From Hymenobacter coccineus (GTDB lineage: Bacteria; Bacteroidota; Bacteroidia; Cytophagales; Hymenobacteraceae), in NCBI RefSeq assembly GCF_001816125.1, contig NZ_MDZA01000110.1, forward strand, positions 1-51,777: DNA of 51,777 nucleotides, given 5' to 3'. Shown here in pieces: positions 36,218 through 44,140 of the stretch. Positions within the stretch are counted from its first letter, which is position 1. The number at the start of each line of letters is the position of its first letter. Under the pieces are notes generated by a model that did not search any database, had not been told where the DNA came from, and saw only the letters and a program-made list of their open reading frames with translations. The position numbers were made by a program, and so were the translations under genes.

Positions 36218-38326
36218 ATGGAAAAATACTTGTTTTTGCTGCTGCTGGCAGCGGGGGCCCCGGCCGCCGCGCAGCCAGCTGGTCCCTTAGCCGCCAGCCT
36301 GGGCTCCGTGAAAGTGGTGTTTGCACTGAATGCGGCCGGCCAGCCGACTTATAGCGTCGCCTGCGGCCAAAAGCCGGTGGTTAATGCTTCGCGGCTAGGC
36401 ATTACGCTAGCCGATGGCCCGGGCTTCGACGGGCCCTTGGTGTTGCTGGGCAGCGAGCGGAAAGACGTGGACAATACCTGGCAGCCGGTGTGGGGCGAAG
36501 TCAAAAACATCCGCGACCATTACCAGCAGCTTACCGTGCACCTGCGCCAGCTGGCCGCCCCCGGCCGCCGGCTGGACGTGGTGTTCCGGGTGTTTGCCGA
36601 CGGCGTGGGCTTTCGCTACGAGTTTCCGCGGCAGTTGGCGCTGGGCAATTTCGTGGTCCGCGACGAGCTCACCGAGTTTGCCCTGCCCGCCGACCACCAG
36701 GCCTTTTGGATCCCCGGTGACTACGACACCAACGAGTACTACTACACGCACTCGCGCCTGAGCGCCGTTGACGGCGCACCGCAGGTTAAGGCCTCCACTG
36801 AAATTGCCGTGCGCGTGGCCCCGGACCCGCAGGCCGTGGCCACGCCGCTCATGCTCAAGGCCGACGACGGGCTGTACGTGAACATTCACGAGGCGGCGCA
36901 GGTCAACTACCCGGCCCTGCAGCTGCACGTGGACCGGGCCAGCCACCGCCTCACGGCCCGCCTCGTGCCCAACGCCGTGGGCAGTAAAGCCTTTTTGCAC
37001 GCGCCCTGCCGCACGCCCTGGCGCACAATCATCGTGAGCGACCGGGCCTCCGACATCCTGGCGTCCAAGCTGATCCTTAACCTGAACGAGCCCAGCAAAA
37101 TCGCCGACACGGGCTGGATCAAGCCCATGAAGTTCGTGGGCGTGTGGTGGGAGATGCAGATTGGCCGCACCGACTGGAAGTACGCCAGTAGCGCTGACAC
37201 GCTCGACGCCCGCGGTCAACTTATTCCCACCGGCCGCCACGGGGCCAATACGGCCAACGTGAAGCGCTACATCGACTTCGCCGCCCGGCACGGCATTGCG
37301 GGCGTACTGGTGGAGGGCTGGAACGTGGGTTGGGAAGACTGGTTTGGCAACTGGAAGGAGAACGTATTCGATTTCGTGACGCCGTACCCGGATTTCAATG
37401 CACAGGAAATCAGCCAGTACGCCAAAGCCAAGGGGGTGCAGATGATCATGCACAACGAGACCTCGGGCGCGGCCACCAACTACGAGCAGCACTTCGACAC
37501 GGCTTACCAATTCATGAACAAGTACGGCTACCCGGCCGTAAAAACCGGTTACGTGGGCCGCATCATCCCGCGCGGCGAGCACCACGACGGGCAGTGGATG
37601 AGCAACCACTTCGTGCGCGTGGCCGAAGCAGCGGCCCGGTACCGGGTAGTGGTCGACATGCACGAGGCGGTGCGCCCTACCGGCCTGGGCCGCACCTACC
37701 CCAACTGGCTGGCCAGCGAGGCCGGCCGCGGCAACGAGTACAATGCCTTTAGTACCGGCAGTCCGCCCGACCACGAGACTATCATGCCCTTTACCCGCCT
37801 CATGGGGGGGCCAATGGATTACACGCCCGGCATTTTCAAGCTTAAAAACTACGAGCCCACCGGCAAGCGCCAGGTGCGCACCACCCTGGCCAAGCAGCTG
37901 GCTTTGTACGTAACCATGTACTCGCCGCTGCAAATGGCGGCCGACCTGCCCGAAAACTACGAGCAGCACCTCGACGCGTTCCAGTTCATCGCGGACGTGC
38001 CCGTGGACTGGGACGATACCCGCATCCTGGCCGCCGAGCCCGGCGATTACCTCACCACCGTGCGCAAAGCCAAGGACAAGGACGAGTGGTACTTGGGCAG
38101 CATTACCGACGAAAACGCTCGCCAGCAACCCGTGAAGCTGGATTTCCTCACGCCCGGTCAGCGCTACGAAGCCATCCTCTACGCCGACGGCGAAGGCGCT
38201 GACTGGCAAAAGAACCCAACTGCTTACCAAATCACCAAGCGAGTGGTCACCAACAAGTCGGTGCTCACGCTGAAGCTGGCGCCGGGCGGCGGCGCGGCCA
38301 TCAGCTTTCGGCCCGTCGGCAAGTAA
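36218..38326 (+). CDS. susB: GH97 alpha-glucosidase, SusB type
   Basis: The 702-residue enzyme has a signal peptide (YLFLLLLAAGAPAAAQ), an N-terminal beta-sandwich, a TIM barrel and a C-terminal sheet, the GH97 layout. Catalytic and calcium-site glutamates are visible: Glu414 in HNETSG, Glu483 in DMHEAVRPTG, Glu501 in LASEAG and Glu507 in GNEYN. Their spacings (69, 18 and 6 residues) match Glu439, Glu508, Glu526 and Glu532 of Bacteroides SusB as I recall that numbering, which marks the inverting branch. It releases glucose from maltooligosaccharides in the periplasm. It sits between two GH13 genes of the starch locus. Confidence 0.93.
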   Translation: MEKYLFLLLLAAGAPAAAQPAGPLAASLGSVKVVFALNAAGQPTYSVACGQKPVVNASRLGITLADGPGFDGPLVLLGSERKDVDNTWQPVWGEVKNIRDHYQQLTVHLRQLAAPGRRLDVVFRVFADGVGFRYEFPRQLALGNFVVRDELTEFALPADHQAFWIPGDYDTNEYYYTHSRLSAVDGAPQVKASTEIAVRVAPDPQAVATPLMLKADDGLYVNIHEAAQVNYPALQLHVDRASHRLTARLVPNAVGSKAFLHAPCRTPWRTIIVSDRASDILASKLILNLNEPSKIADTGWIKPMKFVGVWWEMQIGRTDWKYASSADTLDARGQLIPTGRHGANTANVKRYIDFAARHGIAGVLVEGWNVGWEDWFGNWKENVFDFVTPYPDFNAQEISQYAKAKGVQMIMHNETSGAATNYEQHFDTAYQFMNKYGYPAVKTGYVGRIIPRGEHHDGQWMSNHFVRVAEAAARYRVVVDMHEAVRPTGLGRTYPNWLASEAGRGNEYNAFSTGSPPDHETIMPFTRLMGGPMDYTPGIFKLKNYEPTGKRQVRTTLAKQLALYVTMYSPLQMAADLPENYEQHLDAFQFIADVPVDWDDTRILAAEPGDYLTTVRKAKDKDEWYLGSITDENARQQPVKLDFLTPGQRYEAILYADGEGADWQKNPTAYQITKRVVTNKSVLTLKLAPGGGAAISFRPVGK

Positions 38327-38381
38327 AGGGCCCCAGCCGCCTTGCCCATTTCCTAATTTCTGGCCCAAGCGGGGGGCCCCT

Positions 38382-38416
38382 TCGCCTGCGGTTCCATCGC
38401 CTGTGGTTCCATCGCC
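38382..38416. repeat. Short tandem repeat
   Basis: A 15-bp unit, TCGCCTGCGGTTCCA, is repeated with one change (38382-38396, 38397-38411), with the first five bases of a third copy. It lies in the spacer between the GH97 and second GH13 genes. Confidence 0.7.
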
Positions 38417-38464
38417 GCTCAGGGCCCAATCATACTTATTTTCTCGTTTCTACCCTGTTATCCA

Positions 38465-39862
38465 ATGCTTACGCTACGCACCGTTTTCAAGCATAGCCGG
38501 GTCCTGGCGGCGCTGGCCTGGTTGCTCATCGGCTGCCAACCGGCGGTGCCGGATGCCCCCACTCCGGTTGCGCCCACCACGGCCACGCCGGCGCAGTACG
38601 GCACCCCCTACGCCGGTGTGCCGAACCGGGAAGACGCAGTCATTTACCAAGTCAACATGCGGGCCTTCAGCCAAAACGGCAACTTTGCCGGCGTCACGGC
38701 CCGGCTCGATTCCATCAAGGCCATTGGCGTGAACGTGCTCTACCTCATGCCCATCTACCCGGTCGGGGCCCTAAAATCGGTGAACTCGCCCTACTCCGTG
38801 AAGGACTACACGGCCGTGAACCCGGAGTTTGGCACCCTTGACGACCTGCGCACGCTGGTGGACGGCGCCCACGCCCGCGGCCTGGCGGTGATGCTGGACT
38901 GGGTAGCCAACCACACCAGCTTCGATCACTCCTGGATTACGGCCCACCCCGACTGGTATCTGCGCGACGGGGCCGGCACCGTCCTCTCGCCGCCCAACAC
39001 CAACTACACCGACGTGGCCCAGCTCAACTTCAGCAGCGCGCCCATGCGCCTGGCGATGGTAACGGCCATGAAATCGTGGGTGTACATGGCCAACGTCGAC
39101 GGTTTTCGCTGCGACTACTCCGACCCCGTTATCCCGCCCGACTTCTGGAAGCAGGCCATTGATACGCTGCGTAACGTTAAGACCCACAAGTTGCTGCTCC
39201 TAGCCGAAGGCACTCGCAGCGCTAATTTCACGTCGGGCTTTGACTACAACTTTGGCTTTAACTTCTATGGAGCATTGCGCAATGTGTACGAGCGCAATGG
39301 TGCTGCCACTGGCCTTACGCCCCTCAATACCAGCGAATACGTAGGCGCTAACTCCACGCAGCAAGTTGTCCGGTACACCACCAATCACGACGTGAATGGC
39401 ACGGACGGCACCCCCGTGGCTTTGTACGGCGGCAACGCGGGCGCCATGTCAGCTTTTGTTATTGCCTCTTGCCTCAAGGGTGTTCCCTTTGTGTACAACG
39501 GTCAGGAAGCGGGGATGACCGTGCCCATTACCTTCCCCTTCACCACGGTAAAAGTGCAGTGGGGGCAGCACCCTGATGTGAAGCGTGCTTACCAGCAGCT
39601 GCTCGCTGCGCGCGCTGCCAGCCCCGCGCTTCAGCACGCCGCCCCAGTGGCCTATAGCACGAATGACGTGTGTGCCTTTACCAAATCGGAAGGCAGTGAC
39701 CAGGCGCTGGTACTAGTTAATGTTCGCAATGCCCCTACCCAGTATGCAGTGCCCGCTGCTCTTGCTAACACCAATTGGACCAATGCGTTACAGGGCGGAT
39801 CTGTTACGGTAGGCACGCAGATTTTGCTGCCAGCGTACGGCTACATGATACTCAAGAAATAG
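38465..39862 (+). CDS. GH13 alpha-amylase-family lipoprotein (second copy)
   Basis: The 465-residue enzyme begins with a lipoprotein signal (VLAALAWLLIGC), so it is probably membrane-anchored, unlike its neighbour at 34760. The GH13 regions are DWVANHTS, GFRCDYSD with Asp217, LLAEGTR with Glu248 and TTNHDVNGT with Asp309. The first 100 residues after the signal are nearly the same as in the other two copies (AVIYQVNMRAFSQNGNFAGV). No binding module or sorting tail is present. GC content drops toward the 3' end, from about 39200 on. It could trim dextrins at the envelope and feed the transporter or the GH97 enzyme. Confidence 0.92.
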   Translation: MLTLRTVFKHSRVLAALAWLLIGCQPAVPDAPTPVAPTTATPAQYGTPYAGVPNREDAVIYQVNMRAFSQNGNFAGVTARLDSIKAIGVNVLYLMPIYPVGALKSVNSPYSVKDYTAVNPEFGTLDDLRTLVDGAHARGLAVMLDWVANHTSFDHSWITAHPDWYLRDGAGTVLSPPNTNYTDVAQLNFSSAPMRLAMVTAMKSWVYMANVDGFRCDYSDPVIPPDFWKQAIDTLRNVKTHKLLLLAEGTRSANFTSGFDYNFGFNFYGALRNVYERNGAATGLTPLNTSEYVGANSTQQVVRYTTNHDVNGTDGTPVALYGGNAGAMSAFVIASCLKGVPFVYNGQEAGMTVPITFPFTTVKVQWGQHPDVKRAYQQLLAARAASPALQHAAPVAYSTNDVCAFTKSEGSDQALVLVNVRNAPTQYAVPAALANTNWTNALQGGSVTVGTQILLPAYGYMILKK

Positions 39863-39951
39863 CAAGGCAGGTTTTGAGGACGACTAGCAACGATGAACAG
39901 GCTATAAGTTAGCCGCAGCCACATTCACAAATTGACAAACGACCAGTTATT

Positions 39952-42459
39952 ATGAGAATCATGTACACGAAAGGAAGAATCCAGGTACTTGCCCTGCTAA
40001 CAGCATTTTTTACGGTTGTGTTCTCTACTGTTTTCGGCCAGGATCCGGGGCAGTACAGCACCCCCTTTAAGGGGGTTCCCGATACCAGGGATATCACTAT
40101 GTACCAGGTGAACATACGGGCTTTTAGCCCGGGGAGCAACTTAGCCGGGGTTACTGCTCGATTGGATGAAATCAGTGACTTAGGGAGCAATGTCGTTTAC
40201 TTAATGCCGGTTTTCCCGGTGGGCACCGATGCAAGAAGTAAAGTTGCCAGTTCTGCTTCTCCTTACTGCATCAAGGACTTTACCGCCGTAGGGGCAGAAT
40301 ACGGAACATTAACAGATTTGCGCCAACTCGTTGATGGGGCGCATAGCCGGGGCATGGCGGTGATACTTGATTGGGTGGTAAACCAAACTTCCTGGGACCA
40401 TCCTTGGATTACGCAGCATCCCGACTGGTATGTGCGGGATGCCAATGGTATTATTCAACAATTGGGGTCATACGCGGATGTGGCGGCGCTTGATGTAAAT
40501 AATGTAGACATGCGCAATGCCATGATTAAGGCGATGCGCTACTGGATTTTTGCAGCCAACGTCGATGGTTTCAGGTGTGACTTTGCGGACAATCCAGGGC
40601 TTGATTTCTGGAAGCAGACAATAGACAACTTAAGGAGCATAAAAGCCCACAAGCTGGTTATGCTGGCCGAAGGCGAGCGCGTGGAAAATTTCAACGCTGG
40701 ATTTGACTTAAATTTTGGATTTAAGTTTTACAATAACGCGCTGAAACCTATACACGCGGGCGCTCCGGTCACCAATATTCAAACCACCACAGACGTAGAA
40801 TATACCTATGCCAACACTACGCAACAGATAGCCCGTTACACAGGTAACCACGACACAAATGGATCGGAAGGCACGCCGCTTGAAGTATTTGGCGGAACTG
40901 CTGGGGTAATGGCAAACTTTGTAGTGGCGGCTTATATGAAAGGCGTACCCTTTATATACGGTGGCCAGGAAGTGGCGTTTGCCCAACGAATACCTTTCCC
41001 CTGGGATGGGGTAGACATTGACTGGAGCCAAAACGCCACCGTTACCGAGGAGTTTAAAAACGTTATTGGCTTTAGAAACAGCAGTACGGCCATCCGGCGG
41101 GGCGTAATGGCCAATTATTCTGATTTGAATGTTTGTGCTTTTACAAAAATAGCCGGCACAGAAAAAACCCTCGTATTTTCTAATCTCAGGGCCACCGCAT
41201 CAGCCTATGTGATGCCGGCTGCTTTGGCCGGTACTTACCAAAATGCTTACACTGGCGCTACCGTAACCTTAACTGCCGGCGCTACCCTGGCTTTGAAAGG
41301 CTTTGAATACCGTACGCTGACCACCATGAATATTCCGGCCTTTACCCGGATAGCTGTCTCGCCCTTGAACACCAGCATTGTTATTGGGGCTACTAAACAA
41401 CTTACCGCAACCGTCACCCCGTTCGCTGCCAAAAATCAGTCAGTAACTTGGAGCTCCAGCAATACCGCTATAGCTACTGTTGATGCATCCGGCTTGGTTA
41501 CCGGCATTGCCAAGGGCAGTGTTACCATCACGGCTGCTATTGCCGGCAATAAAATCGCCACATCGGCCGTTACCGTTGTGGAGCCCAACAGGTTCACAGT
41601 TAACTTTTTCAAACCAGCGGGTTGGGCCGCAGGCGTAAATGTGTACTGGTACAATGCCGAGCCGGCCGGTTCACTGCCCAGCCCTGCCTGGCCCGGCGTA
41701 AGCATGACTACTACCGGGGACGGCTGGTATAGCTATACGTTTACCAATATCTCCTCTACAACCGTTATTTTTAACGATGGCACCCGTCAATCAGCCGATT
41801 TAACCAGGAATAAAACCGGGTGGTACGTAAATGGTACTTGGTACGATACCAAACCGGTAGTTTCAACTAATACGTTCACAGTTAACTTTTTCAAGCCAGC
41901 GGGTTGGGGCGCGGGCGTAAATGTGTACTGGTACAATGCGCTGCCAGCCAGTGCGCCGCTCAGCCCTGCCTGGCCCGGCGCAAGCATGACTACTACTGGG
42001 GACGGCTGGTATAGCTACACGTTTACCAATACAGATTCTGCGGTTCTTATCTTCAACGACGGCACCAACCAAACAGCCGATGGTATCCGGGATAAAACCG
42101 GTTGGTATGTAACTGGTACTTGGTACGACACCAAACACGGCATTGCAATGAGCTCGGCCACTAGTACTCTACTTGCTGTTAACTCGGCAGCCAAAGCAAT
42201 TGATGATGGAGCGCAGACAGCCACTTCTGTGCAACTATTTCCCAATCCGGCAAAGGATAATGTATTCAGTATCTACCTACCCGACTTGCCTGAGAATGAA
42301 GTAGCAACTCTTTCTGTTCTGGATATAAATGGGAGGATAGCACTGAAAACGCAGGTGCATCAATCAGCCACAATCAGCCACAACCTGCCGGCAGGAATAT
42401 ACATTGTCCGGATAAGTACCAAAGGAACGAGTATTACGAAAAAGCTTGTCGTGGAGTAG
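39952..42459 (+). CDS. Secreted multidomain GH13 amylase with two starch-binding modules
   Basis: The 835-residue protein has a signal peptide and a GH13 catalytic domain (DWVVNQTS, GFRCDFADN with Asp210, MLAEGER with Glu240, TGNHDTNGS with Asp301). An immunoglobulin-like BIG2 domain follows at about residues 462-545 (LTATVTPFAAKNQSVTWSSS). Two near-identical CBM26-type starch-binding modules (about 548-635 and 642-725, each FTVNFFKPAGW...VNVYWYN) come next, then a type IX sorting tail (VQLFPNPAKDN, GIYIVRISTKG). It should be exported to the cell surface and attack raw starch. Codon use is visibly more AT-rich than in its neighbours, suggesting transfer. A strong hairpin terminator follows. 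Confidence 0.92.
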   Translation: MRIMYTKGRIQVLALLTAFFTVVFSTVFGQDPGQYSTPFKGVPDTRDITMYQVNIRAFSPGSNLAGVTARLDEISDLGSNVVYLMPVFPVGTDARSKVASSASPYCIKDFTAVGAEYGTLTDLRQLVDGAHSRGMAVILDWVVNQTSWDHPWITQHPDWYVRDANGIIQQLGSYADVAALDVNNVDMRNAMIKAMRYWIFAANVDGFRCDFADNPGLDFWKQTIDNLRSIKAHKLVMLAEGERVENFNAGFDLNFGFKFYNNALKPIHAGAPVTNIQTTTDVEYTYANTTQQIARYTGNHDTNGSEGTPLEVFGGTAGVMANFVVAAYMKGVPFIYGGQEVAFAQRIPFPWDGVDIDWSQNATVTEEFKNVIGFRNSSTAIRRGVMANYSDLNVCAFTKIAGTEKTLVFSNLRATASAYVMPAALAGTYQNAYTGATVTLTAGATLALKGFEYRTLTTMNIPAFTRIAVSPLNTSIVIGATKQLTATVTPFAAKNQSVTWSSSNTAIATVDASGLVTGIAKGSVTITAAIAGNKIATSAVTVVEPNRFTVNFFKPAGWAAGVNVYWYNAEPAGSLPSPAWPGVSMTTTGDGWYSYTFTNISSTTVIFNDGTRQSADLTRNKTGWYVNGTWYDTKPVVSTNTFTVNFFKPAGWGAGVNVYWYNALPASAPLSPAWPGASMTTTGDGWYSYTFTNTDSAVLIFNDGTNQTADGIRDKTGWYVTGTWYDTKHGIAMSSATSTLLAVNSAAKAIDDGAQTATSVQLFPNPAKDNVFSIYLPDLPENEVATLSVLDINGRIALKTQVHQSATISHNLPAGIYIVRISTKGTSITKKLVVE

Positions 42460-42472
42460 AGCTAAGCAATTA

Positions 42473-42526
42473 GCCCCTACTATTGAAAAGAGGGTGCCTC
42501 GATAGGGTACCCTCTTTTCAATAGTA
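42473..42526 (+). terminator. Terminator hairpin split by an IS3 insertion
   Basis: The left arm is 42473-42495 and the right arm begins at 42509. Eighteen bases of the right arm, to 42526, pair perfectly. The other five (GGGGC) are found only after the IS3 element, at 43795-43799. The original stem was thus 23 bp, interrupted by the insertion at 42527. Confidence 0.85.
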
Positions 42527-42556
42527 TGAGGTGGTCGGGTAGAAACGGACACCGAG

Positions 42557-43436
42557 CTAAGGTAGGTTGAAAAGATAGTGGAGTTCGATTTCGAGTGGGG
42601 TGCAGTAGCCCAGGGCGGAATGCAGCCGCTGGGTATTGCAGTAATGGTCCAGGTACTCAGCCAGTTCTAAGCGGGCTTCTTCCAGGTCGGCAAAGCAGGA
42701 CCCTCGGGGCAGCAGCTCGGTTTTGAGTGTGCTCCAGCCGCTCCCGGCCAGGGCGTTGTCGTAGGGGTTGCCGGGCCGGCTCAGGCTGGCAATGGCCTGG
42801 GTAAGGTATAGGAGCTGGGTAAAGGCTTCGCTGGTGTACTGGCTGCCGCGGTCGGCGTGCACGAGCAGGCCGGGCGGGGGCTGGCAGACGGCCACGGCCT
42901 GCTTAAAAGCGGTCAGAATCAAGTCTGTATGCAGCGACTCGCTCACGTGCCAGCCCACCACGCGCCGGGAAAAGGCGTCGCGCCAGCAGGCCAGGTAGGC
43001 CCAGTGGCCCGTGGCCAGGGCCAGGCAGGTGATGTCGCCCACCCAGATTTGGTTGGAGGCGGCGGCCGCGGGCCAGGTGGCGAGCTTATTGGCCGCGGCG
43101 ATGGCCTGTGGGTCGGCCTGGGTAGTGCGCGGCGGCCGGGTGCTCGCGCGCGTATAGAGGGCCCGTAAGCCGCTGGCGCTGAGCCAGCCGCGCAAACGCT
43201 GGTGGCCCACCACGTGGCCTTCGCGCCGCAACTGGGCCCGTAGCCGGCGTTGACCATAGCGGCCGGCCTGAGTGGAGAAGACACGCTGGGCTGCCACTTG
43301 CCAGGCGGGAAGTGCTGGCTCGTCTGTCAGCACGGGTGCAAGCTTACACCACGCGTAGTAGCCACTGGTACTAGTAGCACTGGTGCCGCACGGGCCAGCA
43401 GGGGGCCTGTAACGCAATGAACGTGAAGCGCTTCAT
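42557..43436 (-). pseudogene. IS3 OrfB transposase, frameshifted and catalytically altered
   Basis: OrfB starts at an ATG overlapping the OrfA stop (43433-43436), reads MKRFTFIALQAPCWPVRHQC, then hits a TAG. The rest continues in a neighbouring frame from SGYYAWCKLAPVL with an HTH_21 region, VGDITCLALATGHWAYLACW (first Asp) and LLVHADRGSQYTS (second Asp). The third catalytic residue, normally Glu in NAxAESFWSTLK, is glycine here (NALAGSGWSTLKTELL; GGG for GAG). Both the frameshift and the missing Glu imply this copy cannot move itself. Confidence 0.85.
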
Positions 43437-43741
43437 CGGCCCGTCGGTTGCGAAAAGATGGTCAGCGCTTTTTTTAAAATATCCCGCTCCATTTCGGCAC
43501 GGGCCAATTGGGCTCGTAACTGCTTGTTTTCCTGCTCTAGCGCTTCGCTGCCTGCTGGACGAGCGGCCTGGCTGCGGGCCGCCCGCACCCACTTGCCCAA
43601 TACTGCCTCACTCATGCCTAACGCCTGCGCTACGCGCGTCGCCGCCTGCCCGTCCTGCGTTACGCGGCGGACCGCTTCGGTCCGGAAGGCCGCATCGTAC
43701 TTTGTTCGCTGCCGTTTACCGGCTGGTATTGCTGCTTCCAT
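43433..43741 (-). CDS. IS3 OrfA (transposase DNA-binding subunit)
   Basis: This 102-residue HTH_Tnp_1 protein reads AFRTEAVRRVTQDGQAATRV, AQALGMSEAVLGKWVRAARS and a leucine-rich coil (LEQENKQLRAQLARAEMERD), ending ILKKALTIFSQPTGR. An AAAAAAAG slippery run in its end is where IS3 elements shift to make the OrfAB fusion. It is 92% identical to the OrfA at 51449 (8 differences in 102). Confidence 0.88.
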   Translation of the reverse strand: MEAAIPAGKRQRTKYDAAFRTEAVRRVTQDGQAATRVAQALGMSEAVLGKWVRAARSQAARPAGSEALEQENKQLRAQLARAEMERDILKKALTIFSQPTGR

Positions 43742-43799
43742 GACAGGAGGAAAGTTACTTTCTCCGTGTCCACTTTTACCCGACCACCTCAGTAGGGGC

Positions 43800-43886
43800 G
43801 CTTATGTAACTAGCATCAACTACCAGATACCCTATCTTACTCATCAACAACTTCTTCAACTTGACTCCTTAAACTGTCCAGCTTAA
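43800..43886 (+). pseudogene. Tiny IS3 OrfB end fragment
   Basis: YLTHQQLLQLDSLNCPA followed by a stop matches the last residues and terminus (CCTTAAACTGTCCAGC) of the fragment ending near 26976. Nothing else of the element remains. Confidence 0.4.
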
Positions 43887-43984
43887 TTAGGGTGAGCTTA
43901 AACCGGCCGAAAGTGCTCTTCATGCAACCGCAGCTAGGCCAAATAAAGAGAAATGTGGTTTGATTTTATAAATTAAGCCGAGTG

Positions 43985-44013
43985 CCTAATTATTTTTAAA
44001 TCAGATAATTAGG
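43985..44013. promoter_or_regulatory. Inverted repeat upstream of the fourth amylase
   Basis: CCTAATTAT (43985-43993) and ATAATTAGG (44005-44013) form a 9-bp dyad spanning 29 bp in an AT-rich region. TTTG at 44046 and TAGGTTTC at 44073-44080 are plausible -33 and -7 elements downstream. The dyad has the same 29-bp geometry as the two dyads before susC. Confidence 0.5.
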
Positions 44014-44140
44014 CTACAAGTCCCGTATTATTTTCTTGATGGATATTTGATGAATGTGAAATGGGGAACGGGTAGGTTTCCTTTGCGCCATTCAGCCCTG
44101 GCTGAAAGCGCTTCCCTCACTTTCCTCCTTCCCACCCACC

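Larger units (their letters stand above)
42527..43791 (-). mobile_element. IS3-family insertion element
   Basis: A 1265-bp element with terminal inverted repeats starting TGAGGTGGTCGGGTA at both ends and a 3-bp target duplication, GTA (42524-42526 and 43792-43794). It carries OrfA and OrfB on the minus strand. A second copy starts at 51400. Confidence 0.9.

Noticed and set aside
36407..38368. A 653-codon antisense frame opposite the GH97 gene
   Set aside because: The sense strand has all GH97 catalytic residues; the antisense product is Val/Gly/His-rich with no motif.
38382..38416. Possible CRISPR-like repeat
   Set aside because: Only two adjacent 15-bp units without spacers; a simple tandem duplication.
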